Source of the DNA: Prostheceraeus crozeri
Taxonomy: Eukaryota; Platyhelminthes; Polycladida; Euryleptidae
DNA: 64,000 bases
NCBI GenBank assembly: GCA_907163375.1
Contig: CAJQUW010005339.1
Coordinates: 62,001 to 126,000 of the forward strand
Direction of reading: 5' to 3'
Part shown: positions 42,086 to 53,995 of the stretch, in pieces
Numbering within the stretch: the stretch's first letter is position 1
How the letters are laid out: each line of letters starts with the position of its first letter
Notes under the pieces: generated by a model
The model's input: the letters and a program-made list of their open reading frames with translations, nothing else
What the model was told of the DNA's origin: nothing
Databases searched by the model: none
Translations under genes and position numbers: made by a program

Positions 42086-44372
42086 GAGCTTTTTGTATTC
42101 GGTCCCTCTGTATACTTTATCGCATGAACATCTTGTGACACTTTATGCCAATGTCCAAATTTGGTCATGTCTCCTTCAAACGATTTCATCTCACCATATT
42201 TGGAATCTCAACCGCTGATTTTCTTGACTGACGCAGGGAGTCAAGATTATCATAAATGGACATTCTCGCTTCGATGTGACGGAAGGGGAGTGACGCGCGA
42301 CTCACGCTTTGTGATAGCGGTCTCTTTATCCTGAGTGGCAAGTTTGTATGACCCTCAAGTGAACTGAATGTATACGAAGATGAAAAAGATGAAAATATTG
42401 AATAGTTCCTAGCGTGTGATAAAATACATGGAATGACAAACGCACAGATGCTCACAATGATACTTAGGGGCTTCACACCATTTGAATGTTTTCTTATATC
42501 ATTATCATGCTCACTTTCGAAGAGGCTTGTTTCAATGTTTCAATCGAAGGATGCTTGTAAAGTTCAATACTGCATTCCCATGACATTTCAATTTTATGTG
42601 TTTATACAATTGTATAAGCTTTCACTGGACTCGCATCGTCTTATAAAGTGTTCGTTTACGCAGCGCACAAAGTTATATCTCTCAATAATGTTGAACTCAA
42701 TCTCACACACACACACATTGTCACTTTAAACATGACTGGAATACAGTTCTCGCACATCAACTTTATTTCTCACGTTACAAATGCTGAAAGGATTCTAACA
42801 TTATTTTATACGTCCCCTATCTTACAAATACTGAAAGGATTCCAGCATGATTTCAAACTTTACAAACATCAACTTTATTTCTAACGTTCCAAACAGTGAA
42901 ATGCATGTGACTATATATTATACTTCGCCTATCTTGCAAACACTGAAATGATTCTGATATTATTCCTAACTTTACAAATTAACTTTATTACTAATTTTAC
43001 TAACTACTACTACTTTTTTATACTAATATTACTAACTTTATTACTATTACTACATTGTAACTTTATTACTAAGTCAATCCACTCTGTTTGAAGCCCAACT
43101 TTATGTGAAAAGAAAACGACACAGTATGTACCTGATATGGTATTGAAACCCACACAGCTTTTTGTTACAATAACAATTCAGTTCAATGTGAGCTAGTCTT
43201 GTATCATTCATTTCATATGACATAACTTTTCACTTTACTTATTCCTACAATGTTAGTACTATGTGTTCTAAACTTTATGAGATCGCTTTCACTTCTATCT
43301 CACACTTTCTTCATCATCTTACCAAGTGAATGAAATTGATGATACATTATCTGACTAAACGCATTGAGTCACATTCTACACGAACAGATATTGCTAACAT
43401 GGATCATATAAAACTAAGCTATGGTCTTAGTGATTTATCTATGTAACTTACACTTTTAAAACGCTAAATCTCTAAATCTCAACACAGGGACACCTATCCT
43501 ATGGATTTAGGGATTTAGGAGTTTTGCTGTATAATTTAGTAAACTTATGTCTCTGTCAGCATACGACTTTTAAAATACAACACTGATTGATGAATGATGT
43601 TCATATATTCCTAGCTTGGATAACAAGAAACTTTTATGTGTTGACTATTATATATTTTCCTCATCCATTCTTTACACACTTATGATTCCAATCACTAAGT
43701 TGCATACAACTATTCTATTGAACATGCATCAATCAGCTTTCAGCTGACCACATCAAATGTAAAGTGTATAACATAATGAGCATGTAATGAGCATCTCTCA
43801 TCAACGATATGAAATCTGTCTTTTCATCATGAAATTGAGTCTTGCCTTCAAAGTCATTTTGTAAAGCGAACATGCGCATCACGTATTCTACACTAAAAGA
43901 GATCGTTCATTTGTGTTATCCAAAACGCTAAATCTCTAAATCCAACCGTGACTGTCATTGCCTGCATTACTATAGAACATGTTGCTCTGATGATTCTTCC
44001 ACCACCCCTACTATTTCCATTTGAGGGGTTGTGAAGAAGTAAATTCATGACTTCAGGCCAAATCCTCTCTCTACACACGTTTATATTTCACACCATGTAA
44101 AAGATCCTTGCTACTTATTATAGGGACTTTGAACATGATGATTTCATGGCAGTTAGGACTTTGAAGATGTATGTTGGAGAAGTTTAACACTTGTCATGAA
44201 GTTGCTTTCTCATCAGATGAATTTAATAAGAGCTTCTTCATTTTCTAAGAAAGATAGAGATCCTTGAATCTAGTGTTTGTGTGTGGCACAGTCTGTAACT
44301 TTTCTTTGTTAATAGGGTGGCCTCCAACGAATCGGTGACCGGGCCCTCGGAAGGACCGATGAAATACTTCGA
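42086..44372. other. centre of the 27 kb element, repeats, no clear gene
   Basis: 42740-42980 repeats the CTTACAAACACTGAAATG family and 43060-43260 repeats the 39.6-40.4 kb segment. The motif (C)TAAATC(C/T)CTAAATC and its complement occur near 43466, 43500 and 43926. A minus-strand frame at 42187-42476 has no recognised features. Confidence 0.4.
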
Positions 44373-44609
44373 TTACTCGACGTATTCCGGACGCTGAGTT
44401 CTCAGCAACGCCAGATATTCTAGCGCCATATCCCTAAATAAAGGGTTTTTCACAAGCTCATGTGGAATGAGGTGGACTGGGCAGCGAATTGCTTCGCCTT
44501 TCTCCGCCTGCAAAGGAGCCAGGAGAAAGACTTTCCCCATCTTCACTCTACATCCACAGCGGAGCTCAAGGGTTTGGCTCATGTCAAAGAAAGCGATATC
44601 GAACGACAT
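44373..44609 (-). CDS. small putative zinc-binding protein
   Basis: 78 codons from an ATG (MSFDIAFFDMSQTLELRCGC). CGC and CPVH are spaced by 23 residues and could bind one zinc. The region is more GC-rich than its surroundings, as coding DNA would be. It lies just outside the inverted arm. No known family; it may be an exon of a larger gene. Confidence 0.35.
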   Translation of the reverse strand: MSFDIAFFDMSQTLELRCGCRVKMGKVFLLAPLQAEKGEAIRCPVHLIPHELVKNPLFRDMALEYLALLRTQRPEYVE

Positions 44610-44816
44610 TACATCAAACGACTTGTATTTGATGAATGAGTGTAGACATCTCCCTTATATTTCTCCCACATTTTTTGTAACTGGGCAGCAAGGCATTGAA
44701 GCCTTGAACAAGTCGGCAGTGTGAATGCTTTAACAGCAAATGGTTTCTTGCGCGTGCGGAGTGTACAGTAGCGAATTTTCAACGTGAGAATCCTTTCAGT
44801 CGCCCACAATGATCTC

Positions 44817-47800
44817 TCCGGCGCGATAGCAATGAGCTTTGTGGGAATCAGCTAGGTGGGAGGTCTGAGATGACGATTCGTTCCTGCATCCTTGCTCGTG
44901 GGGCAGATGCGATAGATCTCTGTTTAGTGTGACAGACGGGTGCCAGAGAGAGAGAGAGCGTAGATCTTTGTGTTCTACTCTATCTGCTGAGAGGCTAGCG
45001 CGACAGACAGGCGACAGAGTGCACTTATGATTCTTTGTGTGTACAGGAGGGGAACATCTGTTTCACTGATAGGTTTTATGACAAACATTTTAGCCGCTTT
45101 TGAATGGCAGCGTGTTGAATATTGCAAGCAGTGTTAAATGTCAATCCGTATGTCATTTTTACTTCGTCTGCATTCGCACAGAAAATCACTTGATGCAGGT
45201 TTCAATGTTGATTCTACAAGCAACGGACGATGCGTTTAGAAATGAGACACGGTTTCATTTGTCAAGCACATGAAAAGCAAACTTTGATTCTAACGTTTAA
45301 TGCTCATGGTAAGTCCTAATGTTCGCTGTTTCATACTCATGAAATAATTCCACTGACACAGTCTTGATCATTCAATGACATGACATGCTTTGCTGTTTCC
45401 TACTAATGAGCGTGTTAATTACACAGACGTGTTCATTTTGTAAGTTCAATGGTCGAGTCGTTGAACTGCATCTCAGACTTATGCGTTTCTACAGGTTTCT
45501 AAACTTTAAACGCGACTGCAATCTATGAAAGTTTTACCAACATAAAGTTGTTGTCATAAAGTTTCTTACACCGCGGTTCATGTTTACGAATTTCATTTGA
45601 ATGTCAGAAAGGTAGACTATATGTTCATCTGTCCATGATGAGTGTAAACGTTCTCGCTACACAGTTCTCCTTTATTTCCCGTAAAATAGTTGTGACACTT
45701 TTGTGTTTCACCTCATCTAGTAGTTGATTTTTATCTCACACATGCTTTGAGTGTTTCCTAACTCATATGCAGTCGATGCAGAGTGCAAACACGCTGTCTG
45801 TCTTTATTTACAAAACAGTCTACACACGCAATCAATTTGATAAAGACAAACAACACATTTAGTAAAGCTGGTACGCGAACGACTGTGACTGCAGAAACAT
45901 TTTATAAAACTTTTTTTGACGTTTGCGTTTAGACTTGTAAGCGAACATGTGCTTCACGTATTCTACACGAGCGGTTAACGCATGTGATATAAATCCCTAA
46001 ATCCAACCGTAGAGGAGCCTACCCTTGGATTATGGACTTTTACGACCCACGAGATTCAATGTCATGGAACTAGCTCTCACACACTCAACGTTTGTGACAA
46101 GACTTTACCTTGTTTTATGAAACATTCAACGCTTTCTATAAGACCTTTTAACGCTGTGAAACAATCTACACAGTGCAGTAAAACTTTCTAGCGACGTGGT
46201 GAACGCTGTTTTCATATAACATTCTAAACTCTCAGTCTCACTGCAGTAGAATACTGGTTTTAGTAAACCTGATGAAGTATTCAGTAATCTAGCAGTCATG
46301 GAGTTTGAATTTTCTAATAGGGGAACATTTGGCAACTGTCTCCAATAAAACTTTCTAACACTGTGAAAGTAAGTTACAAGACAATCTACACTGTGCAGTA
46401 AAACCTTTTCGATAAAACTTTCTAGTGCTGTGGTGAGTTCGGTCAGTCATAAAACTTCAATGATCAAACTTTACTTTCACAAACGTGCGTCGCGGTAAAA
46501 CTATTTGACTACACTATCTTCGCAAACCATGATACACTCTCTGACTAGACTTATGAATAAACCTTCGATGATCAAACTTTATTATCACAAACATGCGTCG
46601 CGGTAATACTATTTGACTACACTAACTTTGCAAACCATGATACAGTTTCTGATGACACTCACGAATAAACTTCGATGATCAAACTTTACTTTCACAAACG
46701 TGCGTGGCGGTAAAATTATTTTACTACACTAGCGCTTACATTTTATGACATTTGTGTTTCATAAAACGTCATGATCAAACTTTCTAACTATACATCAACG
46801 TGTGTTGCAGTAAAACTTTTGTACGACATGATAAAGTTTCCGACTACACTTACAAGAGCTTGTTCACTAGCGAAGAGAGAAATGAGCGTATGGTTGCATG
46901 TGGTGCAAGGGTGGCCTCCCGTTTCATCCCTTCATCATTTAGCCTCGGTGATAGAGGCGAGCAGAACGCATGGTTCATTCTCCCATGGTTGGCCAACTGT
47001 CGGGAGACAAGTGCAATGGAGATTTTATGAGGTAACCTGTGGCAGATAGCTAAATGTCGTCCTGGCGGTCAGAGTACGACGTTAGACGAAAGGCAATCAC
47101 TTGGAAACATGACGCAGAGAGGTTTCACAAGGATTACCATTGCCCACGTCCCGTGCAGTACTCATCGCTACGGACTTCACCGCTGTCTCGAAAGAACGCC
47201 CACCAACAGGAAATATGACACCGAAAATCTCTGTAACTTGCACCGTCAATGACTTGATAGCCAGACATGAAAACCGGTGGAGTTATTTACAATTATATAC
47301 AAGAGGTTGGCAAGTCGTTGCTTTGATCAGCTTGATAGCAAGCCGTAGAGAGGGATAGCAAGCCGTGATTCACAAGCGTTTTGCAATGGAGATGTTTAGA
47401 TGCCACCCATGACAAGACAGCTAAGACTCAACCGATTGGCGTTCAAAGTGCTACGTTGAGAACTGTGTCAAATGCCCAACATGAGTTGCCCCAGCGGTTT
47501 CGGTCTAAAATATGACACACTCCCTTGCCACACTTATCACTACGGCATCATCCGCCGTCCCGAAGGAACACCCTGTCAGTGGAATATTACAGCAAAACTC
47601 TCCGTGTCTTGCTCGCTTTCAGTGAAAAGCCGCTTATAGCATGAGAAGACTGGCTCAGACATCATTACAAATGCTTTCATTGACTTCAGCAGGGTCGAAA
47701 ACCCCAGAAAACCTCCAAAAATAGTGAATTTAAAATTTTCAGCTTTTTAGCACTACTTATGAAATTTTATAAGTAGTCTGTCCATATAGGTCTGATCAGT

Positions 47801-49112
47801 AGCGACCGAACCTTTTTTGAATCAAGTCAAACGGACTTGTAGAAGCAAAGTTACAAGCCCTTAAAGTTTTGGAGTCTTTTATGGCCTGGAGACGAAGGCC
47901 ATCTCCTGGCGAACCTTTAAGTCTGACGCCCTAGCTGATATCAGCAGTGAAATTTTGTAAGTCGGTTTCTGATAGAAACCCGGTTTTCAGAGATTTCCAA
48001 TGCTATCATCAGATCTCCGGAGTTCACCTACCGCAACCCAGTCGGGAGGAGAACTGATTTCCACAAGCAGAGTTTGCACTTGTATAATTTGTGGCGATAA
48101 GCTGATGACGTAATAATGAAAACTCGATTTTCAACAGGCTCTCATTTGGAAACGAAACCTTCCACGCATCTGAAAAGATAGGATCCTAGAGAACAAAGTG
48201 CGGTCTTGCCCGTAAAAAAACCCGAGCACTTCATTCACTTCCAATCCTCCGCTATTGACCGCCAAAGGTGGCCACAATTTAACATTTTCAGGAAAAAATC
48301 CTGTGTGGAGACCCAACTTTTCAACTTTTTCTCTCCGATTGACTTGAAACTCACCCTCTAGATGCAGAATTGCACGCTGATTCCAAATCTGGTCTCTGAT
48401 TTCCCGTCCGAGGCGTCGTTCACCCGATAGAGCGATTTTCATAAAAATTCTAACTCTGTCGTTTTTTCGCCAATGTCCCAAATTTTCAATGACGTCTCAC
48501 CTCTAAACGAAGGCAGATAGGAACAAGCCGTGTCTTCCACTGAATTTTTCTCACTCTCAGCTTTCAAATGAGCTATTGCACGACTTTCTACGATCCCTAC
48601 AACCAAAGTTGGAAGATAGCTGCCGAGAGGGGAGGTCAGAACTTTTTCTCTCCGATTGAGCTGGAAAGAAGTTCCTAGACCCAACATTGGCCAAAACGTC
48701 CGAATCTGCACTCCGTTTTCCCATCCGAGCACTCCTTTATGTCGAAAAACGACTTTTCTCATCCCAAAACATCCAACACCTGACTTTTCCAACTCTGCCG
48801 TTTTCCTGCCATTTTTCTCCCTCAACCCAGGATAATAGGACCAAACTGAGCTTTCCACTGCATTTTTCTCACTCTTAGCTTTCAAATGAGCTATTGCACG
48901 ACTTTCTACGATCTCTAACACCAAAGTTGGAAGTTTCGTCCAGAGAGGGGGGGTAGGGACCAGTTTCCTCCTCTCGGACCCATTCCTCCCAGCACATCCT
49001 TGGCGAACTTCCTCACCTTCCTTCCAGAGGGGGGGCTGAGTCAGCATGATGACTCATCGATGACTCATCACTGCACCGCACCGGACTTGAATTTGGGACG
49101 GGATTACTACTG
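44817..49112 (-). repeat. right arm of the 27 kb element
   Basis: Continuous inverted counterpart of 22044-23777 plus 35883-38090. It shows the uninterrupted state of the Penelope insertion site (near 47882) and carries about 930 bp (45045-45973) missing from the left arm. It ends at GGGATTACTACTG next to the CTAT duplication. Confidence 0.85.
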
Positions 49113-49226
49113 CTATCATATAAATTGAATGCTATCTCTATGAATTCTAGTTAGATATATAAAGAATTATTAACCATTAAAAGTGAAGCAGGCCAGACCA
49201 AAAACTAATTTCATAGATATAAGTAC

Positions 49227-50937
49227 TTGGAAAATGTAACAAGATTAAGAGTAATTTATAGAAAAGAAGTCACAAGTTACAAGAAGAACAAAGTAAATGA
49301 AAAATTGACAAAATTAATGCAGTCAGGAAGAACTCTGCAGAAAGAATTAAGAAAAGAAAAACGAAAATTGAAGACCGATAGATTAAATGAATTGATGTTT
49401 GCGAAAGAGCATAATGATCATAAAGCGTATTGGAGTTTGATAAATTCCAAAACGAAAAAGAAATGTAACACAAGTAATCTAGAATCCGTCAATTTCCTAA
49501 TTGTGATGTAAAATAATGATCAACTTGAACAATCCAATATTCCGAGAAATAATGAAGTTTTAGAAGAACAACATCCTATTGATTTCACTATAATTTTAGA
49601 TGATGAAATCACGATCAACGAAATAAATAGCAACTTGATGAAAACTAATAGTTGCAAATCAAGTGGTCCTGATGAATTGGTAATAGACATGCTTAAAATA
49701 TCGGGAAACACTTCATCAATACTTCAAGTTCTATTCAACCAACTTTTAAATTATAACGATGAAATTACTTTTCCTGAAAGTTGGATAATGCCAACATATA
49801 AAAAGGGCGACAAAAATGTTGTAACTAGCTACAGATTTATAAATTTAAGTTCAAATCTCGAAAAATTATTGACGAAAATTTTGAATGAAAGATTAAACCT
49901 ATGGTTAAAGGAAAACAATGTCGCTCATCAATGCCAAACAGGGGTTCTGAAAGAAAGTTCAACCATGGATAATATTTACATACTTAAAGAAATTATGCAA
50001 ACATATAAAAATCATAAACATCCTTTGTATATAAACTTCATAGATTTATCAAAGGCGTTTGATTCGATTCCAAAAAACGATACATATGAAGCGACTACAT
50101 GAAGCACTTCCAAACAGTAACTTTCTCCATCTTCTAAAAAGATTGCTCACTGAAAAGAAATACAAGATCATAAACAATGATGTAGAATCTGAAACATTTA
50201 ACTTACAAAATGCTATACCTCAAGGAGATAGTTTATCTCCAACCCTATTTTCCATATTTATGAATAACTTAGCAAAAGAAATTTACTTAAAAGCTAAAAC
50301 CACAATTGTTGCAAACATAGGTGGTTTCAACATGCCACGTTTGATATATTCAGATGATATTTTACTGATGAATAATGACAAAGATGTTTTACTTAATCAA
50401 ATAAGAATAGTGGAAAAGTTCTGCAATTCTAATTGTCTGAAAATAAATTACGATAAAACAAAAATTATGATACAAAATGATGCATATGAAAATAAATATA
50501 TCAATGTCAATTTAAATAAGCAAATTAAGCAAATCGAAATACTAAAGGGATATCAATACCTAGGATTTTGGATCGCGAATATTACTAAGAAGCATCTACT
50601 TTTACTTACCAAAAAAGGAAATCAATCCGCTTACTTGGCGGCTAAGACATTGAAAGAATTTTCAGATCCCAATGGAAATATAGTGAAAAGTACTTTTGAA
50701 ATGCTAACGCCATCAAAGATGCGATGGAGTGGAAAATTTTGTTTTTATAATAAATTATATGAATTAAACAAAATACAGTCTCAATTTTACGAACGTTTCT
50801 ATCATTTGTCAGGCACTACAGCAAACTACTGTTTCATTGAAGAATTTGGTCTACTTCCTGTCGAATATTATTTTTGTGAGAGAAAATTATTTCTAGCAAT
50901 GATAGCATCACGAAAATCTGCTTTTATCACATTTTGA
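49227..50937 (+). pseudogene. LINE C reverse transcriptase, frameshifted
   Basis: Three frames in order: a K/R-rich linker (49227-49511), then RT fingers with KSSGPDELVIDMLK and INFIDLSKAFDSIP (49635-50102), then palm with AIPQGDSLSPTLFSIFMN and LIYSDDILLM, where YSDD is the catalytic box (50059-50937). At least two frame changes and a stop at 49509 make it inactive. The RT is clearly LINE-type but differs from the CR1-like LINEs A, B and D; I do not assign a clade. Confidence 0.75.
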
Positions 50938-51228
50938 ACAACCTGAATAATACACAATACTCACATACATGGTGTTGGAGAGTAGAAGAGCTACTTAAAC
51001 AGCTGAACCCATAGAGTAGGGATATGTAGTTAGAGTGTCTACTCAAAAAAGTATCTGTATACAATGAAAACATTTATATGAAAAGATTCAGTTTTTTGCG
51101 GAGATCACGTTAAGTAAATTCATTGAGACATCAATTGACGTCAGAACTAAGACATTGTTACAAGAATGACTGCACAAATGCAACTCTACTGCAATAGAAG
51201 ATGAAACATCGCAATAAGGACTTCAGTC

Positions 51229-51316
51229 AAACTTTATATCACTTGCGTCAACCAGTTTGCGCGGTCCGGAACATTAGTAAATCATCTGAAATTCCATCAT
51301 CATACGCTCCCTTTCA
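51229..51316 (+). repeat. 88 bp direct repeat at the LINE C 3' end
   Basis: Copy of 19838-19913; shares ACTTTATATCACTTGCGTCA and CATCATACGCTCC. Confidence 0.7.
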
Positions 51317-51334
51317 AGTAAGATTCTTTGAAGT

Positions 51335-51560
51335 GTTGGTTAAGTAAGTATTGCGTTTATTGTAAGAGAATGACAATCATAGTAATGTATATATGACCGT
51401 TCCAGGACAAGCAAAATATAAAAAAAATGAGGTGCCCCAAAAATGCAAAAAAAAGAATATATGACCGATTCAGGACAACTAAAAAAATAAGATACCTCCA
51501 GAATGAGTATAGGAAATATTTCATACACTGAAAAAGAGTATTATAAATAAAAATAATTTT
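51335..51560 (-). mobile_element. LINE 3'-end fragment
   Basis: TTAAGTAAGTATTGCGTTTA at 51340 resembles the 3' tail of LINE A (TTAAGTAAGTAAGTAAGTAAG then CGTTTTATTTCAA at 25588). It is probably a strongly 5'-truncated copy of a related LINE on the minus strand. Confidence 0.45.
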
Positions 51561-51629
51561 AAGGATAAAATCAAAAAAACAGTTTTAAGCTCGTTGGAAT
51601 TTTTTCATATACTGAAAAGAGGTTTCAAA

Positions 51630-52012
51630 AATTTCACGTAGTCGCAATTTAGGCAGTCGAAAATATCACGTGGTCGAAAATTGAAGTTGTCTCAAAATTT
51701 CACGTAGTCTAAAAATTTCACGTAGTCCAAAAATTTACGTAGTCTTTTCACATAGACCAAAAAATATCAAAATATTTATTAAAAAATGGAAGAAACGAGG
51801 AAAATGGAAGAAACTTCGACGGGGACGACGACGAGAATATATCCTTCGTTATCACAATTAAAAACAACTGAAATGGATAAAGAAAAACACAAAGATAGAG
51901 TACGTTATATGAAAGATAAGCAATATCAATTATTATTAAGATTAGAGCATTATGATAAATATCACGTGGTCTAAGTATTTCGAAAATTTCAAAAATTTCA
52001 AAATTTACGTAG
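51630..52012 (+). repeat. seven dispersed copies of AATTTCACGTAGTC
   Basis: AATTTCACGTAGTC or close variants (ATATCACGTGGTC, AAATTTACGTAGTC) occur near 51638, 51664, 51694, 51711, 51731, 51959 and 52003, all in one orientation. They lie at the presumed outer edge of the Polinton-like element and could be part of a terminal repeat or a promoter array. Confidence 0.7.
51786..51974 (+). CDS. small charged reading frame within the CACGTAGTC repeats
   Basis: 62 codons from an ATG (MEETRKMEETSTG); hydrophilic, with a K/R/Q-rich helix. Its last codons come from a repeat copy. No homolog is recognised. Confidence 0.25.
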   Translation: MEETRKMEETSTGTTTRIYPSLSQLKTTEMDKEKHKDRVRYMKDKQYQLLLRLEHYDKYHVV

Positions 52013-52190
52013 TCCTCGAATTTGTCGTTCACTAGACAATGTTCAAGCGTCTGATAAACTCTAAGGTTAGTGCGTCCTGCGATTCATTTTATTTCTTGAC
52101 TTCTCTAAGAATTGTTCATTCTCCGAAGAGAGGAACGACACTTTTGAACTGAAATAGGTCAGTTTTCATCAATCTAAGGAATTATACCCA

Positions 52191-52420
52191 TGAAGACAGC
52201 AATGTGTAAGAATAGATGATTGTCACTGATTCTTGTCGTTTCATTTCTATCACATGTGATCTCGACAGAAATTGAAACATTGTTTTCTTACTCATGCATT
52301 TCTAATGCCTTCAAGTTTAGAATAGAATTCTCGGAAATCTTGTTCCAAGGATTCCCTGGAATTGAGACAGTAAACCAATCACACACTAAAGGATTGCAAC
52401 ATAAACACTTGAGTATTTAG
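52191..52420 (+). pseudogene. possible secreted peptide, interrupted
   Basis: An ATG at 52191 (MKTAMCKNR) is followed by a TGA and then, in the same frame, LSLILVVSFLSHVIS, which looks like a signal-peptide core. Chance is a real possibility. Confidence 0.2.
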
Positions 52421-52600
52421 AAGAATTGTAGGGAACAGCTGCTTCCCGCATTCATGAACCATTGCATTTCAGAACAAGCGGCTGTAACCGCACCTACAGA
52501 TTAAAAAGACGTATAATATATTGCAGTATGTAGGAAGTAAGACTTCATTTTACAATTTCATTAATCATAGCTAGTGACTGTTTTCTTTCTTCATTACAAA

Positions 52601-53277
52601 ATGCCAAAACGTACTGCCGCGGAAGCTTTTTCGTTTTACATGCCGATTTTACTAAACTTAATTAAAGAAGAGCACAAGGAAACTGCGAAGAAATATTTTG
52701 AAGAGTGGAAGGTGGAAATTCAATCGAGAAAGAAGAACAAAAATGTGGACTCTCAAAAACAAGTGGAGGATATTGCAGTAAAAATAAAACAGTATCTCAC
52801 CACTACTGCAATTCCTCAGTTCAATGTTACGAAAGAACATTTCATTACCATCGAGGATAGTGCTATTATGATTTCAAAACTGATTGCAAGTGAGAAAGTA
52901 CACCATGGGTCGTTGCTGAGAAGTGCTGCCTATCAAGGTTATGGGTTTAAAAGAATTCTGGAATTGAGTGACAATAAAAAAAGAGATTTGTGGCAAACTT
53001 GGAACTATTTAAAATTTCCTATAACAAAAGTTATTGTTATTTCTTGATGAACTTATCGGATCTAATTCTGCCACAAGTATTATTTTTAAATTCATCAATG
53101 CCCATTAGTTTTGTTAGAAAACATTTTAAAGAAATCAAAATTTATATAGAAAAATTAAATCAACCGACAACTATAGAAGAAATGAGGTTTGGTTCCCAAG
53201 ATGAACATCAACTGTGTTGTTTCACGTTTAAAGATATGTACAATGTACATACATTATTTATGAACACTTTTTTATAA
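52601..53277 (+). pseudogene. unknown Polinton-associated protein, frameshifted
   Basis: The frame from the ATG at 52601 (MPKRTAAEAF) is K/E-rich and helical. It shifts near 53010-53040 into a second frame ending at 53277 (QLCCFTFKDMYNV). No family is recognised. It lies on the same strand as the protease. Confidence 0.45.
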
Positions 53278-53527
53278 GTAGTATCGCATTTTAGAATATT
53301 TTGAAATGTAATTAAATTTTCTTTTGTTCTCGAGTCTACTGCCAGTAGACTCAAATTGTATAATTGTGTGATAAGATTGATTGTTGTATTATTATATTTG
53401 ATGCAAAATACACTGCCGCTGTCTTTATTTTTCTGTACAGGAAGTAGACATTATTGCAGATAATAGAATTTATTCCCTTTAAAATAAATGGTAAAAATCT
53501 GACTCAGATATCTCCAGAGTCTTTGAC

Positions 53528-53986
53528 TTGACCGAGTTCTTAAAACTTGAGAAGCAAACAACTAGGAATTTTGATCTTAAGAAAATTGCTAATCAATTGG
53601 GAATAAAGAATTTTCACGTATTGATGAGAAATGAATTACTATTGATAAAAGATGTACCTGAAGTGAATTTTGTAACAAATCTTCACACATCAGATCAAAA
53701 AGGAGTACATTGGTCTGCGGGGCAAAGAAACAAAAGCGGTTTTAATTATTATTTTGATCGCCCGGAGGCTGAGAACTATTGGTTCGACTCATATGGATTG
53801 CCTCCAACAAATGAAGTCAAAGAACTGCTTGGTAATGGAATTTATAATACATTTCAAATTCAAAAGCCAGGAACAACTTATTGCGGTCAGTTATGTCTTT
53901 ACGTTTTATACAAATTGCAAGAAGGTGTACCATTTCTTGATATTATGTTAGAATTCAATAAGGGAATTTCATTCCCGAAACGTTAA
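53528..53986 (+). pseudogene. adenain-like cysteine protease
   Basis: VHWSA (catalytic His), NYWFDSYG (acidic residue) and TTYCGQLCLYVLY (catalytic Cys, as in the CG-x2-CLYFL box) match the adenovirus-type maturation proteases of Polintons, which cleave capsid precursors. The frame is open from about 53500 but lacks an ATG; a base change in an A-run near 53490 probably removed it from its start. Confidence 0.75.
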
Positions 53987-53995
53987 TTCCAATGG

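Larger units (their letters stand above)
22044..49112. mobile_element. 27 kb element with long inverted arms, inserted in LINE C
   Basis: The left end GTAGCAATCCCGTCCC and the right end, read inverted, GTAGTAATCCCGTCCC are near identical and continue as matching arms. The candidate 4 bp duplication is CTAT (22040-22043 and 49113-49116); removing the element and one CTAT joins the LINE C frame without a shift. The right arm is about 4.3 kb (44817-49112). The left arm is in two pieces (22044-23777 and 35883-38090) split by a 12.1 kb Penelope-like insertion. The unique centre is 38091-44816. No transposase is recognised, so the class is unknown. The terminus is shared with large element 1. Confidence 0.8.
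49113..51316 (+). mobile_element. LINE C, 3' part (reverse transcriptase)
   Basis: Continues the LINE cut at 22043: the linker, then the RT, then an 88 bp copy (51229-51316) of the sequence at the LINE C 5' end. A-rich codon use matches the 5' part. Confidence 0.75.

Noticed and set aside
46126-47358. Mirrored short frames in the arms (also 36404-37704)
   Set aside because: They are identical because the arms are inverted copies; they include tandem repeats and lack coding features.
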